Origin: Sneathiella limimaris
Lineage (GTDB): Bacteria > Pseudomonadota > Alphaproteobacteria > Sneathiellales > Sneathiellaceae
Assembly (NCBI RefSeq): GCF_012932565.1
Contig: NZ_JABBYJ010000001.1
Location: 2,356,001-2,420,000 of the forward strand
Length of the DNA stretch: 64,000 bases
Direction of reading: 5' to 3'
Numbering within the stretch: the first letter of the stretch is position 1; each line of letters starts with the position of its first letter. The notes beneath the pieces were generated by a model, which saw only the letters and a list, made by a program, of their open reading frames with translations, was not told where the DNA came from and did not search any database. Made by a program: the position numbers and the translations under genes. Positions 9,111 through 17,922 of the stretch are shown piece after piece.

Positions 9111-10487
9111 ATGTCTGGAGAGCACGTAGGGCAGACCGAATTTTTTTATAATCAAGATATGAAGGATCCTAAGCAACAGGAAAAGAGAGAAATTCTTGGC
9201 AGGGCCAAACGCATAGTCATAAAAATTGGTTCTTCTCTGATTTTGAGAAAAGACGACAATGGAAATGATGTAATCGATGAAAATCGAATGAATTGGATCA
9301 TTGGTGATATGCGTCATTTGATGGAGGCGGAAAAAAAACGACTAATATTTGTATCTTCCGGGGCGGTTGGATTGGGCAGAGCGATGCTGGAACAGTCAAA
9401 GGGTGGAGAATCCCTTGAAGATAAACAGGCCGCGGCTGCAGTCGGCAATCCGGAATTGATGAGTTACTATGCCCATGCTTTTGGCTGTCCTCTCAAACGG
9501 GAAGGGAATGGCTACGCTCGCTTAAGACCAGAGAAAGAAACTCAAATCAAACAATATAAAGTTGGTCAGGTTTTAATGACACCACTAAACACAAAGGAGC
9601 CGCGTCGTCGTCATAATATTCGCAAGACAATCTTGAAAATGCTGGAAAGGGGAGTTGTACCCATCATCAATGAGAATGATGCCGTAACGACTTACGGTAT
9701 TCGGTATGGTGATAATGATAGTTTGGCGTCTTTGGTCGCGGAGGTTGTTTCTGCCGACGCCGTTATTCTGCTGACTGATATCTTGGGATATTATGAGAAT
9801 TTTGCGAGACCTGATCAAAAACTTCTAAGCTTAACTAAAGGTGTTTCGGCAGAACATCGAGAGGGCGCAAGAGGTGCTGGTTCAGATGTGGGAACTGGCG
9901 GCATGGCGACTAAAGTTAACGCTGCACAGATAGCAATAGAAGCAGGGTGTGATCTATTTATTGCCTGTGGCCGAGATGTAGTAAAAGTATTTGGTTTTGA
10001 AAAGCAAAATCTTAATTGCAGGGCTGAACTTAAAAATTTAGAAGACGCCGCAGAGAGAGATTTGGTTGAAATAGAGAGGTTGAAGCAGGGTTTAAAACAG
10101 AAGCTTAAAAGAGGTGATGAAAAGGAATTTGGAAACTTGAAAGCCTTATTTGACGGTAAATTACCAAGCACCCTCTTCCAAACAAGTTTCACTCCCGCTG
10201 AAGTGAGAAAACTAAATATTATGAAAAAGGGTTCAATCAGTCATGGAGCCATTATTGTTGGTGAAAATTATGTGAGTGGAAATATAGAGCCTCATCATGT
10301 GTTTAGTACGACAGGATCTGCTGATAGGGGAGAAGTCGTCAGTATCAAGCGTTACTTGAAAGGAGCGTCGTTGCAGTTGGTAGGCTGGGGCGTTTTGGAG
10401 CATAGCCTAGAAGACGTTATTACAATCAAGGGGTTGGAAACTCTGATATTGAAAAAGCGCTTGGTTACTCTGGAAGATATGCCGTGA
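9111..10487 (+). CDS. Divergent glutamate-5-kinase-like protein (amino-acid kinase + PUA)
   Basis: A 458-residue protein of the amino-acid-kinase family, closest to glutamate 5-kinase (ProB). Visible kinase motifs are VIKIGSS (36-42), VSSGAVGLG (81-89), INENDAV (186-192), GDND (200-203) and GTGGMATK (261-268). A PUA-like domain follows at about 363-450. Odd features are an insertion of about 24 residues at 125-148, a long charged, probably coiled-coil linker (292-350), heavy use of AGA/AGG and AT-rich codons unlike its neighbours, and no proA nearby. ATG 9111 has AAAGGA upstream. Family ProB makes glutamyl-5-phosphate for proline; whether this one does is uncertain. It may be an acquired paralogue. 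Confidence 0.7.
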   Translation: MSGEHVGQTEFFYNQDMKDPKQQEKREILGRAKRIVIKIGSSLILRKDDNGNDVIDENRMNWIIGDMRHLMEAEKKRLIFVSSGAVGLGRAMLEQSKGGESLEDKQAAAAVGNPELMSYYAHAFGCPLKREGNGYARLRPEKETQIKQYKVGQVLMTPLNTKEPRRRHNIRKTILKMLERGVVPIINENDAVTTYGIRYGDNDSLASLVAEVVSADAVILLTDILGYYENFARPDQKLLSLTKGVSAEHREGARGAGSDVGTGGMATKVNAAQIAIEAGCDLFIACGRDVVKVFGFEKQNLNCRAELKNLEDAAERDLVEIERLKQGLKQKLKRGDEKEFGNLKALFDGKLPSTLFQTSFTPAEVRKLNIMKKGSISHGAIIVGENYVSGNIEPHHVFSTTGSADRGEVVSIKRYLKGASLQLVGWGVLEHSLEDVITIKGLETLILKKRLVTLEDMP

Positions 10488-10558
10488 TGAAAGCTAATGA
10501 TATTGTGTTGAAGCTGGAAGATGGATCCACTGTTATGGGTGAGGATGCAGACATCTAA
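10487..10558 (+). CDS. Possible 23-residue ORF coupled to the ProB-like gene
   Basis: An ATG at 10487 overlaps the TGA of the ProB-like gene in a TGATG arrangement, typical of translational coupling. It opens a 23-codon frame, MKANDIVLKLEDGSTVMGED and three more residues, ending at TAA 10558. No homology is recognised. It could be a real small protein, a remnant of a longer gene cut off by the convergent PAS gene (4-base overlap), or chance. Confidence 0.25.
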   Translation: MKANDIVLKLEDGSTVMGEDADI

Positions 10559-11070
10559 CTTTTCTGACCAAGCGCGCCTACGAAATGAGTGATTTCCCCT
10601 TTAGAATTTACTAATGGGCAATCAACACTTTCAAACTGGATATACTGGCGGTCGACAAAGCTGAGATCGCCAGTGCATTTATAAGCAGTCTTGTCTGTAC
10701 TAATCATATCTAGATATTCAGCGAGAATTTGATCCTCAAAGGCGGGGCTATTCAGCATGATTGGATGCTCCCGGTAATGTCTGCCAATGAGGTCACCAAC
10801 GAGATCACCGCAGAGCCGATAGTCGTAGTGACCAGGATTAAATCGTTCAATCAGATAGATATTTGCTGCAATAGAAGGGACCTGAGAAATATCAAACTGT
10901 TCCCGCGTTGGAATTTGGGGCGAGAATGAACTCCACCAATTATAGAGGGTTATGGTCGGTTCCAGGGTGAGGTCCTCAATATCAAGAAGCTTTACACTTT
11001 TGATGTTCCGAAGGTTATCTTCTCTTTTTTCAATGTCAGCCTGAAGGTCGTTCGTCACGCAAATACTCAC
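10555..11070 (-). CDS. PAS-domain protein (PAS_5-like)
   Basis: A 171-residue cytoplasmic protein resembling the alphaproteobacterial PAS_5 family. The landmarks are LYNWWSSFSP followed by a PAS-like core (YRLCGDLVGDLIGRHY, DRQYIQFESVDCPLV) and a GALGQ end. No output domain is present, so it is likely a stand-alone sensor or binding module; its ligand is unknown. The start is uncertain: the GTG at 11070 has no clear ribosome site. It overlaps the stop of an 8-codon upstream ORF that begins at an ATG near 11094, which could couple its translation. It lies 40 bases downstream of the CDF transporter on the same strand. Confidence 0.65.
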   Translation of the reverse strand: MSICVTNDLQADIEKREDNLRNIKSVKLLDIEDLTLEPTITLYNWWSSFSPQIPTREQFDISQVPSIAANIYLIERFNPGHYDYRLCGDLVGDLIGRHYREHPIMLNSPAFEDQILAEYLDMISTDKTAYKCTGDLSFVDRQYIQFESVDCPLVNSKGEITHFVGALGQKS

Positions 11071-11110
11071 AGGAAATCTTTACAGAAACTCATATGATAA
11101 GTGAAGGATC

Positions 11111-12043
11111 TTAATTGATCGTTGCACTTTCCAGATGTCCTTTAACGCTTTGGACTTCAATAAACAGTCGTTTCACAAACGGGTGCTTGGATTTGATCTC
11201 CTTTTCAAGGTCGGAAATCGTTTGCTCGGCCCTTTCGGTTGTCAGGCCATCCTGAAAATCAACGCTCATTGTGACAAGGATATCTGTGGGTCCCAGATGC
11301 ATGGTGAGGATCTCATTGACGGCGAGGATACCATCACCGGATCTGACAATTTCTTCCAAGCTTTGCCGGGTTTCTTTTGTGGCTGCCTCTCCGATTAGAA
11401 GTCCTTTACATTCGATGGAAAGGAGGATCGCCACCAAGGCTAGAATGCAGCCGATAAGGATGGAAGCCACACCGTCCAACTCAGGAATGTTGAGGGCCTG
11501 AGATAAATAGATGCCGAGCATCGCCACCACCAAGCCGGTCAAGGCTGCGGTGTCCTCCAGAAGGACGGTAAAAATGGTGGGATCTTTACTCCGTTGAATG
11601 GCCGACCAAATGGATTGATCTCCGATAACTTTCTTGAATTCCCGATAGGCGACGCTCCATGCCCAACCCTCAAACACAATTCCAAGGCCAAGAATAGAGT
11701 AGTTCCACACGACGTTATTCAGCGGGTGCGGATCCTGAATTGCATGAAAACCTTCATAGATTGAAATGCCAGCGCCAAGGGCGAAAATAAGGATCGCCAC
11801 CATGAAAGACCAGAAGTAAATCTCCATCCCATACCCAAAAGGGTGTTTCTGATCAGGACCTTTCTGGGCCCTTTTCAGGCCGAGAAGCATTAAGCCTTGG
11901 TTGCCCGTGTCGACGAGGGAATGAACGCCTTCACTTAACATGGCTGAACTTCCAGTGACAGTAGCGGCAGTGAATTTACTGACAGCGATAAGGGCGTTGC
12001 CTAATAGTGCTGCATAAATAACCTTTTTAGAACCACTGGCCAT
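11111..12043 (-). CDS. Cation diffusion facilitator (CDF) metal transporter
   Basis: A 310-residue inner-membrane protein of the cation diffusion facilitator family, which exports divalent metals such as zinc, iron or cobalt in exchange for protons. The first helices carry the family sequence SAMLSEGVHSLVDTGNQ, with the metal-site Asp/His type residues, followed by KHPFGYGMEIYFWS. The C-terminal cytoplasmic dimerisation domain of about 90 residues is present. The loop lengths and sequence look like the SLC30A9-like branch. The start ATG 12043 is preceded by GAGAGGG. The metal specificity is unknown. A PAS gene follows on the same strand. Confidence 0.85.
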   Translation of the reverse strand: MASGSKKVIYAALLGNALIAVSKFTAATVTGSSAMLSEGVHSLVDTGNQGLMLLGLKRAQKGPDQKHPFGYGMEIYFWSFMVAILIFALGAGISIYEGFHAIQDPHPLNNVVWNYSILGLGIVFEGWAWSVAYREFKKVIGDQSIWSAIQRSKDPTIFTVLLEDTAALTGLVVAMLGIYLSQALNIPELDGVASILIGCILALVAILLSIECKGLLIGEAATKETRQSLEEIVRSGDGILAVNEILTMHLGPTDILVTMSVDFQDGLTTERAEQTISDLEKEIKSKHPFVKRLFIEVQSVKGHLESATIN

Positions 12044-12191
12044 GACGTCCCTCTCGGATGGTGGTAAAAAACCTGTTTTTGCAACTTATAAAAGTGTTCA
12101 GGGATTTGCAAATCATTGAGCATTGCAGCCACTTCTTTTCTGCCCTAAACTCCGGCCTCAATTGATAAGAGTAACCTGGGAGACCCCTGAC

Positions 12192-13673
12192 ATGTTGGAC
12201 AATGTAACAAACCCTCTGAACTTAAAAGATCCGTCTCTTTTCCGTCAGCAAGGCCTGATCAACGGTGTCTGGTCAGATGCGGACAGCGGCAAGACCATCG
12301 ACGTTACCAATCCAGCCACAGGTGAAGTTATCGGAACAGTGCCTGAAATGGGTGCTGATGAAACCCGCCGGGCTATTGAAGCCGCTCGCGATGCCATGCC
12401 GGAATGGGCAGCCAAAACCGCAAAAGAGCGGGCGACCATCTTGCGGAAATGGAATGATTTACTTCTTGAAAATGCAGATGATTTGGCGCGGTTGATGACC
12501 ATGGAAATGGGTAAACCTTTGGCTGAGGCCAAAGGTGAGGTTGCCTATGCGGCTTCCTTCATCGAATGGTTTGCCGAGGAAGGAAAACGTATTTACGGGG
12601 ATACAATCCCTGAGCATCAGAGCGACAAGCGTATTATTGTCATTAAGCAGCCGATTGGTGTGACCGTCGCGATCACGCCATGGAATTTCCCGATTGCCAT
12701 GATTACCCGTAAAGCGGCGCCGGCGTTAGCAGCGGGCTGTCCAATGGTCATTAAACCATCAGAACTGACACCATACTCTGCGTTTGCGATGGCGGTTCTG
12801 GCAGAGCGGGCAGGGGTTCCAGCTGGTATCCTGAGTGTTGTGACAGGTATTCCGCAAGCCATTGGCAGCGAAATGACCAGCAATCCGATTGTCACCAAAC
12901 TGACTTTCACTGGCTCCACTGCAACTGGCAAGATTCTGATGGAACAATGTGCTTCCACCGTCAAGAAAACATCTATGGAGCTTGGCGGCAATGCACCGTT
13001 CATCGTGTTTGATGATGCAGATCTTGATGACGCGGTTGAGGCTGCAATTGCTTCAAAATATCGGAACGCTGGGCAGACATGCGTTTGCGCGAACCGTATC
13101 TATGTTCAAGATGGCATTTATGACGCTTTTGCCAATCGTTTGGCCGAAAGAGTGAAAGAGTTCAAGGTTGGTAACGGTCTTGAAGATGGTGTGACTCAAG
13201 GCCCACTGATTAATCAGGCGGCCGTTGAAAAAGTTGAGCGTCATATCGAAGATGCTCTTTCAAAAGGTGCGAAAATCCTTACCGGTGGGAAACGTCATGA
13301 ATTAGGTCAGACTTTCTTTGAGCCAACAATTCTTACAGATGTTACCCCAGATATGATGGTGTCCAAGGAAGAAACATTTGGCCCGATGGCGCCGCTCTAT
13401 CGCTTCAGCGAGGAGAAAGAGGCTATTCGCCTGGCCAATGATACAGAGTTCGGTTTGGCAGCCTATATTTGTGCGAGAGATATTGGTCGGATTTGGCGTG
13501 TGGGCGAAGGTCTTGAGTATGGCATCGTTGGCATCAATACCGGCATTATTTCGACAGAAGTTGCGCCTTTTGGTGGGGTCAAACAATCCGGTATTGGCCG
13601 CGAGGGTTCAAAATACGGAATTGATGATTATCTGGAAATTAAATATCTCTGCCTTGGTGGTTTGGATAAATAA
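12192..13673 (+). CDS. gabD: Succinate-semialdehyde dehydrogenase (aldehyde dehydrogenase family)
   Basis: A 493-residue NAD(P)-dependent aldehyde dehydrogenase. ITPWNFP and FTGST mark the cofactor site, ELGGNAPFIVF holds the general base Glu, and GQTCVCANR contains the catalytic Cys. Overall sequence and C-terminus (PFGGVKQSGIGREG, EIKYLC) match GabD-type enzymes that convert succinate semialdehyde to succinate in 4-aminobutyrate breakdown. ATG 12192 with GGGAG upstream is chosen over a longer reading. No gabT is nearby. It is followed by glutathione reductase after 37 bases, so the two may be co-expressed. Related substrates such as glutarate semialdehyde remain possible. Confidence 0.85.
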   Translation: MLDNVTNPLNLKDPSLFRQQGLINGVWSDADSGKTIDVTNPATGEVIGTVPEMGADETRRAIEAARDAMPEWAAKTAKERATILRKWNDLLLENADDLARLMTMEMGKPLAEAKGEVAYAASFIEWFAEEGKRIYGDTIPEHQSDKRIIVIKQPIGVTVAITPWNFPIAMITRKAAPALAAGCPMVIKPSELTPYSAFAMAVLAERAGVPAGILSVVTGIPQAIGSEMTSNPIVTKLTFTGSTATGKILMEQCASTVKKTSMELGGNAPFIVFDDADLDDAVEAAIASKYRNAGQTCVCANRIYVQDGIYDAFANRLAERVKEFKVGNGLEDGVTQGPLINQAAVEKVERHIEDALSKGAKILTGGKRHELGQTFFEPTILTDVTPDMMVSKEETFGPMAPLYRFSEEKEAIRLANDTEFGLAAYICARDIGRIWRVGEGLEYGIVGINTGIISTEVAPFGGVKQSGIGREGSKYGIDDYLEIKYLCLGGLDK

Positions 13674-13710
13674 CTTCGGGCGCGTTACAGAAATTAAAGG
13701 AATAAGCTAA

Positions 13711-15069
13711 GTGTCTTATGATTATGATCTTTTTGTCATCGGAGCAGGCTCCGGTGGTGTTCGAGCGTCTCGAATTTCTTCCTCTTTCGGTGCAAAGGTC
13801 GCGATAGCGGAGGAGTATCGTGTAGGGGGAACCTGTGTTATTCGCGGATGCGTGCCGAAGAAGCTATTCGTCTATGCCAGTCACTTTTCTGAGGATTTTG
13901 AGGACGCCGCAAATTATGGTTGGTCGGTTGGAAAGGCCACTCATGACTGGAAGACCATGATCAAAAACAAGGATGCTGAAATTGATCGCCTTAATGGCAT
14001 CTATTACAGCATACTCTCCAACAATAACGTTGAGCTGTTTGAAAATCGTGCTGAACTTATTGACGCTCATACCGTTAAATTGGGCGAGAGGACAGTCACT
14101 GCAAAATATATTCTCATTGCAACCGGTGGAACACCTGTGATGCCGGAGGTTGAAGGTATTGAGTATGCAATTTCCTCAAACGAAGCCTTCCATTTGGAGG
14201 AAATGCCAAAACGTGTCGTCGTCGTCGGTGGTGGCTATATCGCGGTGGAGTTTGCGGGTATCTTTAACGGCCTAGGTGCGGATGTAATCCAGCTTTACCG
14301 AGGCGAGCAGATCTTGCGCGGCTTTGATCATCATGTTCAGCAGATGGTGGCCGATGAAATCACCAAGAAGGGAATTGACCTTCGCACACATGCCAATCCA
14401 GCCAAGATTGAAAAAACGACTGATGGTTTGAAAATTACCCTCGAAGATGGAGGCGTGATTGAAGCGGATGCCATTATGTATGCGACGGGCCGCCGACCTA
14501 ATACTGCCGGGATGGGACTTGAAAATGTTGGTGTGGATCTGAAACCGAACGGTGCTGTTGTTGTTGATGAATATTCCAAGACGTCAGTCGACAATATTTA
14601 CGCCATTGGTGACGTGACGGATAGAGTTGCACTAACGCCGGTTGCTATTCATGAAGGGATGGCTTTTGCTGAAACGGTTTTTGCTGGCAAACCCCGTGCT
14701 TTTGATCACAGTAATGTACCGTCTGCAGTCTTTTCTCAGCCACCGGTAGGAACTGTCGGCCTGACCGAAGCGGAAGCTCGTGAAAAATATGGTGACGTGG
14801 ATATTTATAAGTCCGAATTTCGCCCGATGAAACAGACCATCACATTGGGGAGTGAGCGGGCTATGTGCAAGCTGATTGTTCATCCGGAGACAGACAAAGT
14901 CCTTGGTGTGCATGTGGTTGGTGCTGATGCAGGGGAAATAATTCAGGGCTTCGGAGTGGCTGTGAAAATGGGCGCGACGAAAGAGCAGTTTGATGCAACC
15001 GTTGGCGTTCATCCAACCCTAGCAGAAGAGTTGGTCACAATGCGCGAGAAATATACCGGCGACTCATAA
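13711..15069 (+). CDS. gor: Glutathione-disulfide reductase
   Basis: A 452-residue flavoprotein that reduces oxidised glutathione with NADPH. The FAD motif GAGSGG (residues 11-16) is followed by the redox-active disulfide CVIRGC (Cys42 and Cys47). A second Rossmann motif, GGGYIAVEFAG, binds NADPH, and the C-terminal GVHPTLAEE carries the catalytic His of the partner subunit. The start is GTG with AAAGGA upstream. The Cys-Val-Ile-Arg-Gly-Cys form of the active site is one known in bacterial and plant glutathione reductases. It lies just downstream of gabD. Confidence 0.93.
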   Translation: MSYDYDLFVIGAGSGGVRASRISSSFGAKVAIAEEYRVGGTCVIRGCVPKKLFVYASHFSEDFEDAANYGWSVGKATHDWKTMIKNKDAEIDRLNGIYYSILSNNNVELFENRAELIDAHTVKLGERTVTAKYILIATGGTPVMPEVEGIEYAISSNEAFHLEEMPKRVVVVGGGYIAVEFAGIFNGLGADVIQLYRGEQILRGFDHHVQQMVADEITKKGIDLRTHANPAKIEKTTDGLKITLEDGGVIEADAIMYATGRRPNTAGMGLENVGVDLKPNGAVVVDEYSKTSVDNIYAIGDVTDRVALTPVAIHEGMAFAETVFAGKPRAFDHSNVPSAVFSQPPVGTVGLTEAEAREKYGDVDIYKSEFRPMKQTITLGSERAMCKLIVHPETDKVLGVHVVGADAGEIIQGFGVAVKMGATKEQFDATVGVHPTLAEELVTMREKYTGDS

Positions 15070-15225
15070 AGTTGCCGGAACGCCTTTGAAATTTCACGAA
15101 AATACTATTTTCCCCACTTTTTCCTGTAATTTTGTGGCTTTAGGCGTTGCGTTACTGGCAAAAGACTGTAGAAATTACAAGCTTATATATTAGGTTACAA
15201 GGATTCACCTTAAGGAATAGAGACG

Positions 15226-16605
15226 ATGTCAAAAACATGGACCCCTGAAAGCTGGAGAAGCAAGCCGATCAGGCAGGTGCCGACATATCCGGATGAAGCG
15301 GTATTGAATTCGGTTGAGGAAGACTTGAAAAACTTTCCTCCGCTTGTTTTTGCAGGTGAAGCCCGGAATTTGAAAAAACAACTGGCAAAGGTTGTTGAAG
15401 GGAAAGCTTTCCTTTTGCAGGGCGGTGATTGTGCCGAGAGCTTTACTGAATTCCATCCAAACAACATTCGCGATACCTTTAAGGTTCTATTGCAGATGGC
15501 TGTTGTTCTGACTTATGGCGGCAATCGCCCAGTGGTTAAAGTTGGTCGCCTTGCGGGGCAATTCGCTAAACCACGATCTTCGGACACGGAGACAGTTGAT
15601 GGTGTGGAACTGCCAAGTTATCGCGGCGACATTATCAACGGTTTTGATTTTGATGAAGAAAGTCGCGTGCCTGATCCTCGCAGAATGCTAACCGCATATT
15701 CTCAGGCAGCCTCAACCCTGAACTTGCTTCGCGCGTTTGCCCAAGGTGGTTATGCAGACCTTCATCAGGTTCAGCAATGGAATATGGGTTTTGTCGCCAG
15801 CAAGCCACAAGGTGCACGGTACCGGGAAATGGCCGAACGTATTCAAGATGCATTGGCCTTCATGGAATCTTGCGGTGTAACGGCTGAAAATACGCCTCAG
15901 ATGGGTAAGACTGATTTCTTTACGTCTCACGAAGCATTGCTTCTACGATATGAGCAGGCTTTGACCCGTGTCGACAGTACATCTGGTGAATATTACGACA
16001 CATCAGCGCATATGCTATGGATTGGAGATCGGACTCGGGATCCTGATGAAGCACATGTCGAATTCCTGCGAGGTGTCGGTAACCCAATTGGGGTGAAAGC
16101 AGGCCCGTCACAGGACCCTGACACGCTCTTGCGTCTTATTGATAAGCTAAATCCAGAAAATGATCCTGGACGCCTAACTGTAATTTGCCGATTTGGTGCT
16201 GGGAATGTGGACAAGCATCTGCCTGCAATGATCCGCAAAATTGAGCAAGAAGGCCGCAAGGTTGTTTGGTCTTGTGATCCGATGCACGGGAATACGATTA
16301 AATCATCGACAGGCTATAAAACCCGGCCGTTCGACCGGATCCTGAGTGAAGTCCGGGAGTTTTTCGAAGTACACAATGCAGAGGGAACTCATGCAGGTGG
16401 CGTTCATTTCGAAATGACAGGTCAGGATGTAACAGAATGTCTCGGCGGTGCCTTTGAAGTGACAGAGGAGCGTTTGAGCGATCGGTATCATACAGCCTGT
16501 GACCCGCGCTTAAATGCCAACCAAGCCTTGGAACTTGCATTCCTGATTGCGGAAATGCTGAAAAATGAAAGAGGAGATGGTAGGGTCGCTGCAACGGCAT
16601 CCTAG
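15226..16605 (+). CDS. Class II 3-deoxy-7-phosphoheptulonate (DAHP) synthase
   Basis: A 459-residue class II (plant-type) DAHP synthase, which condenses phosphoenolpyruvate and erythrose-4-phosphate at the entry to aromatic amino-acid synthesis. The family start TWTPESWR, the metal-Cys segment [25 protein letters not shown]-like text and the C-terminal [10 protein letters not shown] and GGVHFEMTG are all present. The length fits the class. The start ATG 15226 has AGGAATAG upstream. A nicotinate phosphoribosyltransferase-like gene starts 14 bases after it, so they are probably in one unit although the pathways differ. The type II dehydroquinase aroQ lies 40 kb away in this window. Confidence 0.93.
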   Translation: MSKTWTPESWRSKPIRQVPTYPDEAVLNSVEEDLKNFPPLVFAGEARNLKKQLAKVVEGKAFLLQGGDCAESFTEFHPNNIRDTFKVLLQMAVVLTYGGNRPVVKVGRLAGQFAKPRSSDTETVDGVELPSYRGDIINGFDFDEESRVPDPRRMLTAYSQAASTLNLLRAFAQGGYADLHQVQQWNMGFVASKPQGARYREMAERIQDALAFMESCGVTAENTPQMGKTDFFTSHEALLLRYEQALTRVDSTSGEYYDTSAHMLWIGDRTRDPDEAHVEFLRGVGNPIGVKAGPSQDPDTLLRLIDKLNPENDPGRLTVICRFGAGNVDKHLPAMIRKIEQEGRKVVWSCDPMHGNTIKSSTGYKTRPFDRILSEVREFFEVHNAEGTHAGGVHFEMTGQDVTECLGGAFEVTEERLSDRYHTACDPRLNANQALELAFLIAEMLKNERGDGRVAATAS

Positions 16606-16619
16606 TCTCGAAATTCCCC

Positions 16620-17768
16620 ATGACACACCAGAATGTGAAAAATCCTTTAGCGGCGATTGATGAGTCAATCGCCGCGCATACGGACCAGTACTTTAATCGA
16701 ACAAAATTTATTGTCGAAAAATTTGGCGATAAAACAGTAACTTATGCTGTGTTTATGCGGCGCCCCGTGATCTTTGCCCCAAGACTACTTTTGGAATGGC
16801 TGCAGAAGATTAACGAACTACGCGGTCATAATTTTAAAGTTGAACCTTGTTATGAAGAGGGTGACTGGGTCGGTGCGGGTGAGCCGTTGGTCTACATTAC
16901 GGGTAGCTTCGTGGATTTGGTGGACCTCGAAACAATTTACCTACAAAAACTTGGGCCAGCTTGTGTAGCGGCTTATAATGCTTACCAAATGTGCACCTTC
17001 ATGCCGGATGCCTCCTTCTTGGCGATGGATGCTCGTCATTGCGCAGGTGCCGAAATGGCCGAGATGATGGCGTATGCAGCGTCTGTTGGGGGGGAAGCTG
17101 CTCGAAAAGAACATGGCTCAAAAGGCTTCATTGGCAATGCGAATGATAGTACAGCCCATTACTTCGGTAATTCGCTCGGTCTGGGAACGATGCCACATGC
17201 TCTGATCGGGTATGCAGGTAGTACACTTAGAGCTGCTGAAATGTTTTCAGAGAGTTATCCCGGCGATCCTTTGACAGTACTTGTTGATTATTATGGTCAG
17301 GAAGTGACCGATGCGATCGCGGTTTGTCAGCGTTTCCCTGAATTGGTAGAAGCGGGTAAAATGTCCGTCCGGATGGATACGCATGGTGGACGCTTTATTG
17401 AAGGATTGGATCCTGCCCAGTCTTACGCTGTTTTGGAAAGGTATGTTCCAAAAGGCATTCGCCAATATCGTTCGGAAGAGGAACTCCGCTGGCTTGTTGG
17501 TACTGGGGTTTCCGCTGCTGCTATCTATCACATGCGGGAAAGTTTGGATGCCGCCGGTTTTACGAAGGCCAAAATTGTGGCTTCTTCCGGTTTTTCGCCA
17601 GATAAATGTCGGGTGATGGGAAGTTTGAAGGCGCCAATTGATGTTATCGGAACAGGCTCATATCTTCCAGATCGGTGGGCAGAGACCTATGCAACCGCTG
17701 ACGTAATCTCATACGATGGTGTTCCAAGCGTAAAATTGGGTCGTGAATTCCTTCTGAAGAAAAAATAG
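16620..17768 (+). CDS. Nicotinate phosphoribosyltransferase-like protein
   Basis: A 382-residue protein of the nicotinate/nicotinamide phosphoribosyltransferase superfamily. It is expected to join nicotinate to PRPP, giving nicotinate mononucleotide for NAD salvage. Key segments are TDQYFNRTKF near the N-terminus, GNANDSTAHYFG, the GTMPHALIG block with His193 in the position of the phosphorylated His of the family, and VRMDTHGGRF for phosphate binding. It is shorter than the classical PncB. It directly follows the DAHP synthase gene, and nadE, the last NAD-synthesis step, lies 1.6 kb downstream with one MFS gene between. The exact pyridine substrate is inferred. Confidence 0.8.
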   Translation: MTHQNVKNPLAAIDESIAAHTDQYFNRTKFIVEKFGDKTVTYAVFMRRPVIFAPRLLLEWLQKINELRGHNFKVEPCYEEGDWVGAGEPLVYITGSFVDLVDLETIYLQKLGPACVAAYNAYQMCTFMPDASFLAMDARHCAGAEMAEMMAYAASVGGEAARKEHGSKGFIGNANDSTAHYFGNSLGLGTMPHALIGYAGSTLRAAEMFSESYPGDPLTVLVDYYGQEVTDAIAVCQRFPELVEAGKMSVRMDTHGGRFIEGLDPAQSYAVLERYVPKGIRQYRSEEELRWLVGTGVSAAAIYHMRESLDAAGFTKAKIVASSGFSPDKCRVMGSLKAPIDVIGTGSYLPDRWAETYATADVISYDGVPSVKLGREFLLKKK

Positions 17769-17922
17769 TTTGAGTCTCTTTTCAAAGAGCGATAGGTACA
17801 TTTAGAACATATTGGGGACTGAACAGGTTATTGGCTTTTAAAGGTCGATAGTCAGGGCAGTCCCTAATCTTTTAAACACCCTATTGATCGGTTTTCAGAT
17901 TTGCCGGTCTAAGGAGATATGC

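Noticed and set aside
15147-15174. Promoter of the DAHP synthase gene
   Set aside because: TTGCGT, 16 bases, TAGAAA is only a partial match, and better evidence is lacking.
17776-17864. Terminator between the nicotinate phosphoribosyltransferase-like gene and the MFS gene
   Set aside because: Two inverted repeats exist (CTCTTT and AAAGAG at 17776-17789; GGGACTG and CAGTCCC at 17815-17864), but the first has no T-run and the second has a 36-base loop, so neither is a convincing terminator.
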